The notes beneath the pieces are model-generated. The model had not been told where the DNA came from. It searched no databases and saw nothing but the letters and a program-made list of their open reading frames with translations. Shown piece by piece: positions 19,259 to 28,750 of a stretch of DNA of 55,087 nucleotides; position 1 is the first letter of the stretch; each line of letters begins with the position of its first letter. The stretch is from Turicibacter sp. (GTDB lineage: Bacteria > Bacillota > Bacilli > MOL361 > Turicibacteraceae), in assembly GCA_030531025.1 (NCBI GenBank), contig JAUMTV010000006.1:1-55087 (forward strand). The letters are read 5' to 3'. The position numbers and the translations under genes were made by a program.

Positions 19259-20476
19259 ATGTCAAAAAGAATAGGTACTGTTTTAAGTTTAATTGTGGCA
19301 TTTAGCTTAACTCAACAGATCTCTTTCACTGCAAAGGCAGCTACGACTTGTTCTACAAAAGCAGAGTGTAATGCGATTATTAGTGAAGCACAAAGTCAAA
19401 TTTCAGATTTAAAAGGAAAAGAAGCAGCTGTTCAAGAAGAAATTGATATTGTTGAAGGAAATATGGGAACAACCATTCAGAAAATTTCTGAAACAGAAAA
19501 TGCCATTTCAGAATTTGAAAAGAAGATTACTGTTAAGGAAAATGAAATCAAAAACAGTGAAAATGAAATTAATAAATTAGAGAATGAGATTAAAGAGTTA
19601 AAAGATGTTGTTGCGGAGCGTATGCGTGTTTCTCAGCGGTTATCTCGAGCGAATACAATCTTACAAGTTCTTTCTGAATCAGAAAATTTAGTAGATTTAA
19701 TTCGTCGATTACGTGTAGTTAATCACTTCGCTGAGAGTGATGCAGAATCAATGGAAAAATTAAGTTTACTTGTTAGTCAACAACAGGCAATGTTAGCGAC
19801 TTTAAAAGTCCAAAAACAAGAACTTGCTTCTAATAAAGCCGACTTAGAAAGAGAGCGTCAAACTTTAACTGCTTATCAAGAACAATTAGAACAACAAAAA
19901 GAAGAGTTAGCTCAACAAATGCAAGAGTTAGAGAGCGAGCGTTTATCAGCTGCAGAAATTCTTGAAATTGCAGAAGAACAAAAGAAAATTTTAGAGCAAA
20001 CACCACCACCAGTGATTTCAAATGGAAGTTCTTCAGGAAGTTCATCTAGTGGAGGGGTTGTAAGTGGAACTGGTTTTATGATTCCATTAGCAACTGGATA
20101 TGTTAGCTGTGAATTTATGTGTTATCCAAATCATACAGGGATTGACTTAGCAAACTACGGTGATACATCAACACCGGTTTATGCGGCACAAGCAGGAACA
20201 GTTATTCGTGCAGGATGGCATAGCGCTTATGGAAACCATGTTATGATTACGCATAATGTGAATGGTCAAGTTTTAACAACAGTTTACGCTCATATGCATT
20301 CAGCTCCTTATGTTTCTGTAGGACAACAAGTTTCTAGAGGAACACAGTTAGGAACGATGGGGAATACGGGGAACTCTTTTGGGGCCCACTTACACTTTGA
20401 GGTGTATGAAGGATATTATAATTATCCGTATGCTGTAAATCCAAGAAAGTACGTTAGCTTCCCTTCTTCATGGTAA
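19259..20476 (+). CDS. Secreted coiled-coil M23 peptidoglycan hydrolase (PcsB/EnvC type)
   Basis: 405 residues: signal peptide ending near TAKAATTC, a long coiled coil (about 35-245, rich in E/K/Q heptads), a Ser/Gly linker, and a LytM/M23 zinc-peptidase domain (about 275-400). The metal ligands are visible as HTGIDLA (HxxxD) and HLHFE, with YAHMH between them. EnvC- and PcsB-like proteins with this layout dock on FtsX through the coiled coil. Its position 33 bases after ftsX strongly supports that pairing. Two cysteines lie near the N-terminus and two in VSCEFMCYP. A terminator follows at 20480. Confidence 0.92.
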   Translation: MSKRIGTVLSLIVAFSLTQQISFTAKAATTCSTKAECNAIISEAQSQISDLKGKEAAVQEEIDIVEGNMGTTIQKISETENAISEFEKKITVKENEIKNSENEINKLENEIKELKDVVAERMRVSQRLSRANTILQVLSESENLVDLIRRLRVVNHFAESDAESMEKLSLLVSQQQAMLATLKVQKQELASNKADLERERQTLTAYQEQLEQQKEELAQQMQELESERLSAAEILEIAEEQKKILEQTPPPVISNGSSSGSSSSGGVVSGTGFMIPLATGYVSCEFMCYPNHTGIDLANYGDTSTPVYAAQAGTVIRAGWHSAYGNHVMITHNVNGQVLTTVYAHMHSAPYVSVGQQVSRGTQLGTMGNTGNSFGAHLHFEVYEGYYNYPYAVNPRKYVSFPSSW

Positions 20477-20479
20477 TAT

Positions 20480-20516
20480 AAAAGGACATGTAAAGATTAT
20501 ACATGTCCTTTTTATA
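20480..20516 (+). terminator. Terminator after the M23 hydrolase
   Basis: AAAGGACATGTA pairs with TACATGTCCTTT, followed by T residues. About 260 bases follow before the next gene. They include TAATTAGTGCTGTC at 20528-20541, resembling a spacer of the tandem array at 28.27 kb in 13 of 14 bases. Confidence 0.85.
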
Positions 20517-20776
20517 TATAAGTGGAGGTAATTAGTGCTGTCTTGAATGACTCCTCAGTAGTGCATGGAGAAAGAGCGATTTGTAGGTTATTATGAAATG
20601 TGTCTTTGTTCTATAAAATAACCACAATATAAACTAATTTATTCCAATTTATATTCATGACAAAGAAAATAAAAATTGATAAAATAGAGATAATCCTATA
20701 TAGTCTACATTTTTTGGTATCGTTAGGAAATGATATAAAGGTTATAGAAGATTTTGAGTTAAAAAGGAGTGATTAT

Positions 20777-22201
20777 ATGAAGCGTAAGAGAGTGTTTCAG
20801 ATCGTGGGAAGTTTCTGTTTAGGTGTTGTCATAACATTATTATTAACATTAGTTTTTCCTGCTAAGACACCGATGCAGACGATTGTTTCACCAGCTAACT
20901 ATGGCGAAACGTCAGCTATTAATCAAGTATATGAAGCGTTAAAAACTTATCATTATTTTTATGATGGTGATAGTCAAGCATTAATTGATGGGGCAATTGC
21001 TGGAATGATTGATGCATTAGATGATCCACATTCAACATATTTTACGATGACTGATTATGAAAATTTTGTTGAGCATTTAGAAGAAACCTATTCAGGGATT
21101 GGATGTGAAGTAACCAATATTAATGGTTATACGATGATTGTTTCACCATTTCCTAATTCACCGGCTGATGTCGCTGGAATTTTAGCTAACGATTTAGTTG
21201 TTGAAGTCGATGGAGAAAATGTAGTCGGGCAAAGTTTACAAGACGTTACAAATAAAATTAAAGGACCAGTTGGTTCAACTGTGACTTTAGGGATTCAACG
21301 AAATGATAATCCAGATTTAATTTATATTGAAGTGACAAGACAAGCAATTGACCAAGAAACTGTTAAAACAGAGTTAATTCCAGTCGGTGAAGAAATGATT
21401 GGATATTTACAAATTTCAACGTTTGGTGAAAATACAGCTAATGAATTCAAACAAGGTATTGAGTCATTAGAAGAACAAGGAATGACTTCTTTAATTGTCG
21501 ATTTACGTAATAACTCAGGTGGTTATTTAGCAAGCGTAGTTGAGATGGTTGATTATATCTTACCACCGGATAAAGTGATTACAACGATTGAAGGTCGTGA
21601 TGGAGGTGGAACGACTTATAAAACATCTACTGAAGGAAAAGACTACCCCGTTGTAACGCTGATTAATGAAGGAAGTGCTTCAGCTTCAGAAATTTTTGCA
21701 GCAGCAATGAAAGAAGCAGGAGGATATGATGTTATTGGAACAACTTCTTATGGAAAAGGAACAGTACAAGTGTCAATGCCGCTTGATGATCATTCTTCTT
21801 TAAAAATTACCACTCAAGTATGGAAAACACCAGATGGAAACTGGATTAATGAAGAAGGAGTTACACCAACTATTGAAGTGGAGGCACCTGATTTTTATTA
21901 TTACTACCAAGTGTATTTAACAGATGGGAAATCATTAGAATATGATATGGTTGATGGAGCTATTCAAAATGCACAAAACATTTTAAAAACCTTAGGTTAT
22001 AATGTTGGACGAATAGATGGTTATTTTGATCAATCAACACAAGAAGCTGTTAAAGCATTCCAAAAAGATTCAGGACTTGAGTCAACAGGAATTATTGATA
22101 ATAAAACTGCAAGTGAATTAACACTTGCTTTACGAGAAAAAGTTCGTGATAAGCAGTACGATACTCAGCTTCAAAAAGCGATTGGAGTTTTACAACAATG
22201 A
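20777..22201 (+). CDS. C-terminal processing peptidase, S41 family, with PDZ and peptidoglycan-binding domains
   Basis: The start at ATG 20777 (MKRKRVFQIVGSFCLG) follows AAGGAG at seven bases and begins with a signal-anchor; the frame is open 120 bases upstream but that part is not signal-like. Of 474 residues: TM at about 8-28, PDZ domain at about 95-180, S41 protease core at about 190-370 with the Ser/Lys dyad in NEGSASASEIFAA and SYGKGTVQ, and a C-terminal peptidoglycan-binding domain (TLGYNVGRIDGYFDQ...) at about 395-455. This matches the CtpA/CtpB group found next to ftsEX in Bacillus. It likely cleaves cell-envelope proteins outside the membrane, possibly hydrolases or signalling proteins. 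Confidence 0.93.
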   Translation: MKRKRVFQIVGSFCLGVVITLLLTLVFPAKTPMQTIVSPANYGETSAINQVYEALKTYHYFYDGDSQALIDGAIAGMIDALDDPHSTYFTMTDYENFVEHLEETYSGIGCEVTNINGYTMIVSPFPNSPADVAGILANDLVVEVDGENVVGQSLQDVTNKIKGPVGSTVTLGIQRNDNPDLIYIEVTRQAIDQETVKTELIPVGEEMIGYLQISTFGENTANEFKQGIESLEEQGMTSLIVDLRNNSGGYLASVVEMVDYILPPDKVITTIEGRDGGGTTYKTSTEGKDYPVVTLINEGSASASEIFAAAMKEAGGYDVIGTTSYGKGTVQVSMPLDDHSSLKITTQVWKTPDGNWINEEGVTPTIEVEAPDFYYYYQVYLTDGKSLEYDMVDGAIQNAQNILKTLGYNVGRIDGYFDQSTQEAVKAFQKDSGLESTGIIDNKTASELTLALREKVRDKQYDTQLQKAIGVLQQ

Positions 22202-22203
22202 TG

Positions 22204-22239
22204 AAAATAGGAAGATAATTGTTATCTTCCTATTTTTAT
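22204..22239 (+). terminator. Terminator after the S41 peptidase
   Basis: AAAATAGGAAGATAA pairs with TTATCTTCCTATTTT around a short TTG loop, then TTATT. Confidence 0.88.
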
Positions 22240-22349
22240 TGTGATGAGTTGATAAAGAGTTGCTCATAGTAAACAAGAGAGTCTTGATTTGAATGAAAGT
22301 AAGTCTGTTTAAACCTAGACTGAAGATAATAGAAGTGCCTTTTGAGATA

Positions 22350-22358
22350 TGATATAAT
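22350..22358 (+). promoter_or_regulatory. Extended -10 promoter for uvrB
   Basis: TGATATAAT with TATAAT at 22353-22358, 25 bases before the uvrB ATG. I found no LexA box (CGAAC-N4-GTTCG) in the preceding 150 bases. Confidence 0.55.
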
Positions 22359-22382
22359 GAGGATAATGTGAGGTGACAGTTT

Positions 22383-24356
22383 ATGACAAATGGTAAGTTT
22401 GAGATTGTGTCTAAGTATGCGCCATCAGGTGATCAACCGAAGGCAATTGATGAGTTAGTTAAGAATATAAATAATGGTGTTAAAGAGCAAGTTTTATTAG
22501 GAGCAACTGGAACAGGAAAAACATTTACGATTGCGAATGTTGTACAAGCTGTGAATAAACCGACATTAGTATTAGCACATAATAAAACGTTAGCTGGACA
22601 GTTATACAGTGAGTTAAAAGAATTTTTCCCAAATAATGCGGTTGAGTATTTTGTGAGTTATTATGATTATTATCAGCCAGAAGCTTATGTACCGTCATCA
22701 GATACATTTATTGAAAAAGATGCAAAAACGAATGATGAAATTGATAAATTACGCCACTCGGCAACAGCTGCCTTACTTGAACGTAACGATGTCATTGTTG
22801 TCGCATCGGTTTCTTGTATTTACGGTATTGGGGATCCAGAAGAATATAAAAGTATGATGGTATCCATCCGTGTTGGAATGGAAATGGAACGTAATGATTT
22901 ATTAAATGAATTAGTTCGTATCCAGTATCAACGTAATGATATTGACTTCCATCGTGGGACATTCCGCGTTCGTGGAGATATCGTTGAAATTCTTCCAATT
23001 GCTACTGAAAAAAATGCGATTCGTATTGAATTCTTCGGAGAAGAAGTCGATCGTATTCGTGAAATTGATACGTTAACAGGTGAAGTCTTAAGTGAGCGTA
23101 AGCACGTTGTTATTTTCCCAGCTTCTCACTTCGTAACTGGTGAAGAGCGTTTAAAGATTGCCTTAAAAAATATTGAGGAAGAACTTGAACAACAAGTGAA
23201 ATACTTTGAATCAGAAGGAAAACTTCTGGAAGCACAACGTATTGAGCAACGTACACGATATGATTTAGAAATGTTAGCGGAGATGGGATTTTGTTCAGGG
23301 GTCGAAAATTATTCAGGGCCACTTTCATTACGTGAACGCGGGGCAACGCCATATTGTTTACTGGACTTCTTCCCAGATGATTGGTTATTAGTAGCAGATG
23401 AATCACACGTCACGCTTCCACAGGTAAGAGGAATGTATAATGGCGATCGTGCCCGTAAAGAAACACTTGTAAACCATGGATTCCGTTTGCCTTCAGCACT
23501 TGATAACCGTCCATTACAGTTTAATGAATTTGAAGATAAAATTCATCAAGCGATTTACGTATCAGCGACACCAGGTGATTATGAATTAGCACGTACGGAT
23601 AAAGTGATTGAACAAATCATTCGTCCAACCGGTTTACTAGATCCAATTATCGAACTACATCCAAGTCGTGGACAAATTGATCACTTAGTTGGAGAAATTT
23701 ATAAACGCATTGAGAAAAATGAACGTGTACTAATTACGACATTAACAATTAAAATGTCAGAAGAATTAACGAATTACTTAAAAGAGTTAGGAATTAAAGT
23801 GGCCTACTTACACTCTGAGATTAAGACACTTGAACGAATTGAAATTATTCGTGATTTACGAGTGGGAACTTATGATGTTTTAGTCGGAATCAACTTATTA
23901 CGTGAGGGATTAGATATTCCAGAGGTATCACTGGTTGCTATTTTAGATGCGGATAAAGAAGGATTCTTACGTAGTGATCGATCACTTATTCAGACGATTG
24001 GCCGTGCCGCTCGTAATGCCGAAGGACGTGTTATTTTATATGCTGATAAAGTAACAGGATCGATGCAACGTGCGATTGATGAAACAGCACGTCGTCGTGA
24101 AATTCAAGAAAAATACAATGAAGAACATGATATTATTCCAATGACAATTCGTAAAGATGTTCGAGATGTGATTCGTGCTACTGAAGTTGTTGAAAAAGAG
24201 GCAATGTATGATAAGAAAATGTCTCGTAAAGATAAAGAAAAACTAATGCAAAAACTTGAAAAAGAAATGAAAGAAGCAGCGAAGGCACTTGATTTTGAAA
24301 CAGCAGCTACGCTTCGTGATGCAATGCTTGAATTAAAAATTGAGTTAGGCTTATAA
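22383..24356 (+). CDS. uvrB: Excinuclease ABC subunit B
   Basis: UvrB is the damage-verifying helicase of nucleotide-excision repair; it receives damaged DNA from UvrA and recruits UvrC. The 657-residue protein is standard length. Visible are Walker [10 protein letters not shown] (about 40), the DNA-clamping beta-hairpin [12 protein letters not shown] (about 95), DESHVTLPQ, the ATPase motif [19 protein letters not shown], and the C-terminal UVR motif ([19 protein letters not shown]) that contacts UvrC. The usual partner uvrA is not in the next position; a serine dehydratase gene is, 61 bases downstream with no clear terminator between. Confidence 0.98.
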   Translation: MTNGKFEIVSKYAPSGDQPKAIDELVKNINNGVKEQVLLGATGTGKTFTIANVVQAVNKPTLVLAHNKTLAGQLYSELKEFFPNNAVEYFVSYYDYYQPEAYVPSSDTFIEKDAKTNDEIDKLRHSATAALLERNDVIVVASVSCIYGIGDPEEYKSMMVSIRVGMEMERNDLLNELVRIQYQRNDIDFHRGTFRVRGDIVEILPIATEKNAIRIEFFGEEVDRIREIDTLTGEVLSERKHVVIFPASHFVTGEERLKIALKNIEEELEQQVKYFESEGKLLEAQRIEQRTRYDLEMLAEMGFCSGVENYSGPLSLRERGATPYCLLDFFPDDWLLVADESHVTLPQVRGMYNGDRARKETLVNHGFRLPSALDNRPLQFNEFEDKIHQAIYVSATPGDYELARTDKVIEQIIRPTGLLDPIIELHPSRGQIDHLVGEIYKRIEKNERVLITTLTIKMSEELTNYLKELGIKVAYLHSEIKTLERIEIIRDLRVGTYDVLVGINLLREGLDIPEVSLVAILDADKEGFLRSDRSLIQTIGRAARNAEGRVILYADKVTGSMQRAIDETARRREIQEKYNEEHDIIPMTIRKDVRDVIRATEVVEKEAMYDKKMSRKDKEKLMQKLEKEMKEAAKALDFETAATLRDAMLELKIELGL

Positions 24357-24417
24357 TAAAATAATAGTTAATAAAAAATGGCAATTAGCTAGTAAAGATA
24401 AAGGATGGGGCGAAATT

Positions 24418-25611
24418 ATGGAAAGTTTACGTGAATTATATAAAGTAGGAAATGGACCATCGAGTTCACATACAATGGGACCTGCTCGTGCAGCAAAAGT
24501 TTTTATGGGACGTTATCCGGAGGCAGCATCATATGAAGCGATTTTATATGGAAGTTTAGCAGCAACCGGAGAAGGGCATTTAACAGATTATATTATTATT
24601 AAAACAATGGATCCAAAGCCAGTGAAAATCACTTGGCGTCCAGAAGACTTCCGTCCATTTCATCCAAATGCTATGCAGTTTATTGCATATAATGCAGCGA
24701 ACGAAGAACTAGGAACCTGGACAGTTTATTCTGTTGGTGGTGGATCAATTATCGAAGAAGGGCAAGCTCGTGATGAAGTGGAGTCTGCTTATCCAAATAC
24801 AACGATGAATGAAGTATTAGAGATTTGTAATGAAGAAAATTGGACGTTAGCTGATTATGTTTATCAACATGAAAAAGACATTAAACCTTATTTAGAAGAA
24901 ATTTTAGCAGTGATGCGTGAGAGCTTAATGAATGGATTAACTGCAGAAGGAACGTTACCTGGAAAATTAAATTATCCACGTCGTGCGAAGCAATTTCATG
25001 AACATGCAAAGGCAGCACCAGATGATTTATCCATTTTAATTTATGCTTATGCATTAGCTGTTTCAGAACAAAATGCTTGTGGTGATGTTGTTGTAACAGC
25101 GCCAACTTGTGGAGCATCAGGTGTTTTACCAGGTGTTTTATTTGCCTTACAAGAGCGAGAAGAATATACAGACGAACAATTAATAGATGCGTTAGCAGTA
25201 GCTGGATTAGTTGGCAACTTAATTAAAACAAATGCCTCTATTTCAGGAGCAGAAGTAGGATGCCAAGGTGAAGTTGGATCAGCATGTTCAATGGCTGCCG
25301 CCGCGATTGCTTTTTTAAAAGGAGCTTCTAATTTACACTGTGAATATGCAGCTGAAATTGGACTTGAGCATCATTTAGGGATGACGTGTGACCCTGTTTA
25401 TGGATATGTTCAAGTGCCATGTATTGAGCGTAATGCAGTAGCGGCAAAGCGTGCTTATGATGCAGCTAAATATTCAATGTTAACAGATGGATATCATACG
25501 ATTACACTCGATCAAGTGATGCAAACAATGAAAGAAACAGGTCATGATTTAATGGCGAAGTATCGTGAAACAGCTCAAGGAGGATTAGCAAAACATTTCG
25601 CAGAATGCTAA
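24418..25611 (+). CDS. sdaA: L-serine ammonia-lyase, iron-sulfur type, single chain
   Basis: It converts L-serine to pyruvate and ammonia using an oxygen-sensitive 4Fe-4S cluster. The N-terminal part has GNGPSSSHTMGPARAA and the alpha-type part (from about 160) has the cysteine motifs APTCGASGVLPG, GCQGEVGSACSMA and MTCDPVYGYVQVPCIERNA, which supply cluster ligands. The two halves that are separate SdaAB and SdaAA subunits in Bacillus are fused here, at 397 residues, somewhat shorter than the E. coli single-chain enzyme. The start follows AGGATGGGG. The gene is followed by a structured repeat rather than an obvious terminator. Serine deamination suits amino-acid fermentation. Confidence 0.95.
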   Translation: MESLRELYKVGNGPSSSHTMGPARAAKVFMGRYPEAASYEAILYGSLAATGEGHLTDYIIIKTMDPKPVKITWRPEDFRPFHPNAMQFIAYNAANEELGTWTVYSVGGGSIIEEGQARDEVESAYPNTTMNEVLEICNEENWTLADYVYQHEKDIKPYLEEILAVMRESLMNGLTAEGTLPGKLNYPRRAKQFHEHAKAAPDDLSILIYAYALAVSEQNACGDVVVTAPTCGASGVLPGVLFALQEREEYTDEQLIDALAVAGLVGNLIKTNASISGAEVGCQGEVGSACSMAAAAIAFLKGASNLHCEYAAEIGLEHHLGMTCDPVYGYVQVPCIERNAVAAKRAYDAAKYSMLTDGYHTITLDQVMQTMKETGHDLMAKYRETAQGGLAKHFAEC

Positions 25612-25647
25612 TGCTTACTAGGTTTTATGAAGCTTTAATGGTATAAT

Positions 25648-25828
25648 AGATAAGTCCAGATAAGTTTTTCATATTGGAAAACTTTTAAGCCCTACTAGTG
25701 GAGGAGTAGATTTCTTTCAGAAATTGCTAGGTGACCTCTGGACTATATAGTCTGTGTTAATATTAGAGCGGCTTTACAACCAAGCCTGTTATAAAATTAT
25801 AAAGTACATTTCTGTTTGTATATAGAGA
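25648..25828 (+). repeat. Dispersed structured repeat, copy A
   Basis: Starts ATAAGTCCAG and ends TTTCTGTTTGTATATAGA, as in copies B, C and D. Closing stem GTCCAG (25654-25659) with CTGGAC (25738-25743); first inner stem AAGTTTT/AAAACTT; apical hairpin ATTTC-TTTCA-GAAAT where the other copies have CATGC-TTC-GCATG. The sequence differs on both arms but pairing is kept. It lies between sdaA and the next gene on the same strand; a TATAAT at 25642-25647 directly precedes it. Confidence 0.8.
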
Positions 25829-25868
25829 ATAATGAAAGTGAATGATTAACAGTAGAGGAAGTGATCGT

Positions 25869-26648
25869 ATGGCAAATGAAGGAGCTAAAAAAACGGACAA
25901 GAAGCGTAATTTAACGAAGAAGCAAATTGTTTTATATAGCTATATCGGAGTTTTGGCAGTAGTGACGGTCTTATTCGGATATAATGTTTTAAATTATTTT
26001 TATTTCGAACCATTAAAAGCAGCGGGACAACCTATTTACGGATATCGTACAGAAAGTCTTGATCCAATTAGTGACTCTGTTATCTCTAAAGTAGAGCAAG
26101 TTGGAGCAAATCAAACAGGTGTTGAAAAAATGACAGTCACTGTACAAGGACCTGTTGTTTATTTTGATGTGCGTGTCAGCAATGGTGTGGAATTAGAGAC
26201 AGCTCATGCAGCAGCAGAAGCGGCTGCTAATGAGTTTTTATCACAAGCAGGTGAGGCGGCAAATGATTATGCAGTACAACTTGTCGTTTCAACAGGGGAT
26301 ATAGAAGAGCTTAAAGAAGCAAATCGTGAAGAAGAATTAGCTTACGTGAAAGAACATGATGTGGCAATTATTGAATCAATTGTTGCTGATGCTGAGAAAT
26401 ATCCAACAGCAGCAAAGATTAATCGTGCTCAACAAAATATTGATATTATGAAAAAGTCTTATCCAGAGGAAGCAGATGCATTCCAAGTACGTATTAATGC
26501 GTTAACAGAGTTAACAGCTGAACAACAAGAAGCATTAGGTGAAATTCCAGAGTTAGAGGTAGATCAAACAATTCAACAGTCAGATATTTCAGCTTATCCA
26601 AGTTGGGGTGCTTACGATAAAGAAACACAAACATTTGAATGGCAATAA
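25869..26648 (+). CDS. Membrane-anchored protein of unknown function
   Basis: The ATG at 25869 (MANEGAKKTDKKRNLT) lies eight bases after GAGGAA and is preferred over the upstream ATG at 25842. The 259-residue product has a very basic N-terminus, one membrane segment (about 23-45, VLYSYIGVLAVVTVLFGYNV) and an external or periplasm-like domain rich in Ala, Glu and Gln (about 50-259). That domain has a predicted helical stretch (ELETAHAAAEAAANEF) and an acidic C-terminus. I see no catalytic motif and do not recognise the family. It is a single gene between repeat copy A and a terminator. Confidence 0.7.
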   Translation: MANEGAKKTDKKRNLTKKQIVLYSYIGVLAVVTVLFGYNVLNYFYFEPLKAAGQPIYGYRTESLDPISDSVISKVEQVGANQTGVEKMTVTVQGPVVYFDVRVSNGVELETAHAAAEAAANEFLSQAGEAANDYAVQLVVSTGDIEELKEANREEELAYVKEHDVAIIESIVADAEKYPTAAKINRAQQNIDIMKKSYPEEADAFQVRINALTELTAEQQEALGEIPELEVDQTIQQSDISAYPSWGAYDKETQTFEWQ

Positions 26649-26652
26649 AGTG

Positions 26653-26676
26653 TGGGGAGACAATTTGTCTCCCTCT
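26653..26676 (+). terminator. Terminator after the unknown membrane protein
   Basis: GGGAGACA-ATT-TGTCTCCC hairpin followed by TCTTCTT. Confidence 0.7.
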
Positions 26677-26763
26677 TCTTATGAAGAATTAATTTAATAG
26701 TCGATAAAGTAAGACTTAAGATGAAATATTAAAAATATTTTCTAAAATATATAGGTGATAATG

Positions 26764-28137
26764 ATGGCAAAGAAAGTAATACCGGTTGAAAAAAATGAAT
26801 ATTATGATGTGAAAATTGAAAGTTTAACACATGATGGATTAGGAGTAGCACGTGTAGATGGATTCCCAGTCTTCGTTGCAAATGCTTTAGTTGGTGAAGA
26901 AATCAATATGAAAGTTACGCTTGTTAAAAAAACATATGCGTTTGGACGTGCAGTTGATTATTTTGTGAAAAGCCCAGAACGTGTAGAGCCAGCTTGTGGA
27001 ATTTATAAACAATGTGGAGGTTGCCAAGTTCAACATTTAAGTTATGAAGGGCAACTTCAAATGAAGCATGATACAGTTGTTAATCAATTAAAACGTATTG
27101 GACATATTGAAGATGCAAATGTATTACCGACGATTGGAATGAAAGATCCAAGTCGTTATCGTAATAAAACACAAGTTCCATTTGGATATGCAAATGGTGA
27201 AGTTGTTGCAGGATTTTATCAAAAACGAAGCCATGAGATTACGAATATGAAATCTTGTTTAATTCAAACAGATATTTCAGATCAAATTGTGGATACAATG
27301 CGTGAGTTATGCCGTGATTTAAACATTGATCCTTATAATGAGTCATTAAATCTTGGAGTGTTACGTCATGTGATTGTTCGTGTTGGATTTAAAACAGGAG
27401 AAATCATGGTAACACTTGTTACTCGCACGAAAAACATTCCAAATATTGATACAGTGATTGAGACATTAGTAAACAAGTATCCACAAATTAAGAGTATTGC
27501 TCAAAATATTAATCCAAAAGTAACAAATGTTATTTTTGGGGATGAAACAAAGATTTTATATGGAGAGCCGTATATTTATGATGAAATGAATGGAATCCGA
27601 TTTGCGATTTCGCCACGTTCATTCTATCAAGTAAATCCTATCCAAACAGAAACGTTATATTCAAAAGCGGTAGAATTTGCAGGATTAACAGGAAATGAAG
27701 TGGTATTTGACGCTTATTGTGGAATTGGAACAATCACGTTATTTTTAGCACAACATGCTAAAGAGGTTTATGGGGTTGAGATTATTCCAGAAGCGATTGA
27801 AGATGCGAAAATGAATGCGAAGTTAAATGGCTTTGATAATGCTCAATTTGCAGTAGGAAAATCAGAAGAGATCATCCCGATGTGGATTGAAAATGGAATC
27901 GTCCCAGATGTCATCGTTGTCGATCCACCACGTAAAGGTTGCGATAAAACATTACTTGATACAATGTTAGAAGCTAAGCCAGAACGTATCGTTTACGTTT
28001 CATGTGACTCATCAACATTAGCCCGCGACTTAAAAATCTTAATCGACGGTGGATATAACCTTGAAGTTGTCCAACCTGTGGACATGTTCCCACAAACAGC
28101 GCATGTGGAAGTGGTGGCTCTTCTTACAAAAATCTAA
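26764..28137 (+). CDS. 23S rRNA (uracil-5-)-methyltransferase, RlmD/RlmCD (RumA) family
   Basis: The ATG at 26764 (MAKKVIPVEKNEYYDVKIE) is six bases after AGGTG; an ATG at 26761 is also possible. The 458-residue protein has an N-terminal TRAM RNA-binding domain (about 12-70), the 4Fe-4S cysteines CGIYKQCGGC, the Rossmann SAM site FDAYCGIGTITLFLA (about 318), the DPPRKGCD motif and the catalytic cysteine in VYVSCDSSTLARDL (about 420). It methylates uracil C5 in 23S rRNA, probably U747 and/or U1939. TrmA-type tRNA specificity is less likely because of the Fe-S and TRAM domains. Its last codons (LLTKI-stop) form the left arm of a 15-bp hairpin that opens the structured array. Confidence 0.93.
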   Translation: MAKKVIPVEKNEYYDVKIESLTHDGLGVARVDGFPVFVANALVGEEINMKVTLVKKTYAFGRAVDYFVKSPERVEPACGIYKQCGGCQVQHLSYEGQLQMKHDTVVNQLKRIGHIEDANVLPTIGMKDPSRYRNKTQVPFGYANGEVVAGFYQKRSHEITNMKSCLIQTDISDQIVDTMRELCRDLNIDPYNESLNLGVLRHVIVRVGFKTGEIMVTLVTRTKNIPNIDTVIETLVNKYPQIKSIAQNINPKVTNVIFGDETKILYGEPYIYDEMNGIRFAISPRSFYQVNPIQTETLYSKAVEFAGLTGNEVVFDAYCGIGTITLFLAQHAKEVYGVEIIPEAIEDAKMNAKLNGFDNAQFAVGKSEEIIPMWIENGIVPDVIVVDPPRKGCDKTLLDTMLEAKPERIVYVSCDSSTLARDLKILIDGGYNLEVVQPVDMFPQTAHVEVVALLTKI

Positions 28138-28575
28138 AGGATTTTTGTAAGAAGCAAGCACCACTCCATGCAATAGCTTCACTGTGAAGTCGAGTCTTTA
28201 GGCGAAGACTAAACAGAATGAAGCCACTTGCGCGAGACAGTATTTATATAGCTAAGAGTCGTAGTAAGTAATTAGCGCTGTCCATGCAAGGCTTGTCCAA
28301 GAAAGTGAGTGGTAGACGAAACTTGATTGGTAACAAGCTACTGCAGGAGGTATATTTATGAATAGGTAAGTTTATTGCTACCACCCATGCAAGGATTCAC
28401 CAAGAAGTCGAATGAAGTGAAGACTGATTGGTATGAATCTACTGCGCAAGACAGTCGCTCTTCTTACTCGCTCTGCGAAGTAAGGAGTTAGCGCCACCCA
28501 ATGTAGCAGCTTCACTACGAAAATGAATGAAAGTGAAATTTGAGTAGATGAAGTCACCTGCGCGAAATTATAGAT
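28120..28575 (+). repeat. Tandem array of four covarying structured units
   Basis: Four units of 103-116 bp begin with CCATGCAA-like sequence at 28166, 28282, 28385 and about 28497, and end near TACTGCGC. Each folds into three nested stems whose sequences differ but keep pairing. Outer: GCTTCA/TGAAGC, GCTTGT/ACAAGC, GATTCA/TGAATC, CTTCA/TGAAG. Middle: CTGT/ACAG, CCAA/TTGG, CCAA/TTGG, CTAC/GTAG. Inner: AGTCTT/AAGACT, AAGT/ACTT, AGTC/GACT, AAAT/ATTT. Further hairpins separate the units; the first (arms 28120-28134 and 28140-28154) overlaps the methyltransferase stop codon. No open frame spans the array. The family is not known to me. Confidence 0.8.
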
Positions 28576-28750
28576 TAATTGCTCATTTTACAATTTTTTA
28601 TTTTTTCAATCATTTGTATCTCGTTTAAAAAGTAAATAAAAGAGATGTTGAGTACATATTGTCTGAATGTATTCACATCTTTTTTTTGTTCTTATTAAGT
28701 TATATATTGCTTAGTATCATCCAACTAAGGTTTCACCTTGATTTAATGAT
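28571..28750 (+). repeat. Left copy of the ~180-bp direct repeat (aldo-keto reductase 3' end plus terminator)
   Basis: Nearly the same sequence recurs at 34909-35083: TAGATTAATT, then a CAATCATTTGTATCT segment, a shared terminator and the reverse-strand codons for LNQGETL. In this left copy the reading frame is broken (LNQGETLVG-stop) and the homology stops at 28750, so it is a relic of an aldo-keto reductase 3' end with nothing upstream of it. Confidence 0.8.
28642..28688. terminator. Bidirectional terminator inside the left direct repeat
   Basis: AGATGT ... TACAT with ATGTA ... ACATCT, T8 on the plus side and CTTTTATTT on the minus side. The same element recurs at 34979-35025. Confidence 0.75.

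Noticed and set aside
25648..25828. Known riboswitch, 6S RNA or T-box for the dispersed repeat
   Set aside because: Length resembles 6S RNA, but there are four or more copies in mixed gene contexts and I see none of the conserved T-box, SAM, TPP or glycine motifs.
28120..28575. CRISPR array
   Set aside because: Units are over 100 bp, diverge with compensating changes and have no uniform spacers; no cas genes are nearby.
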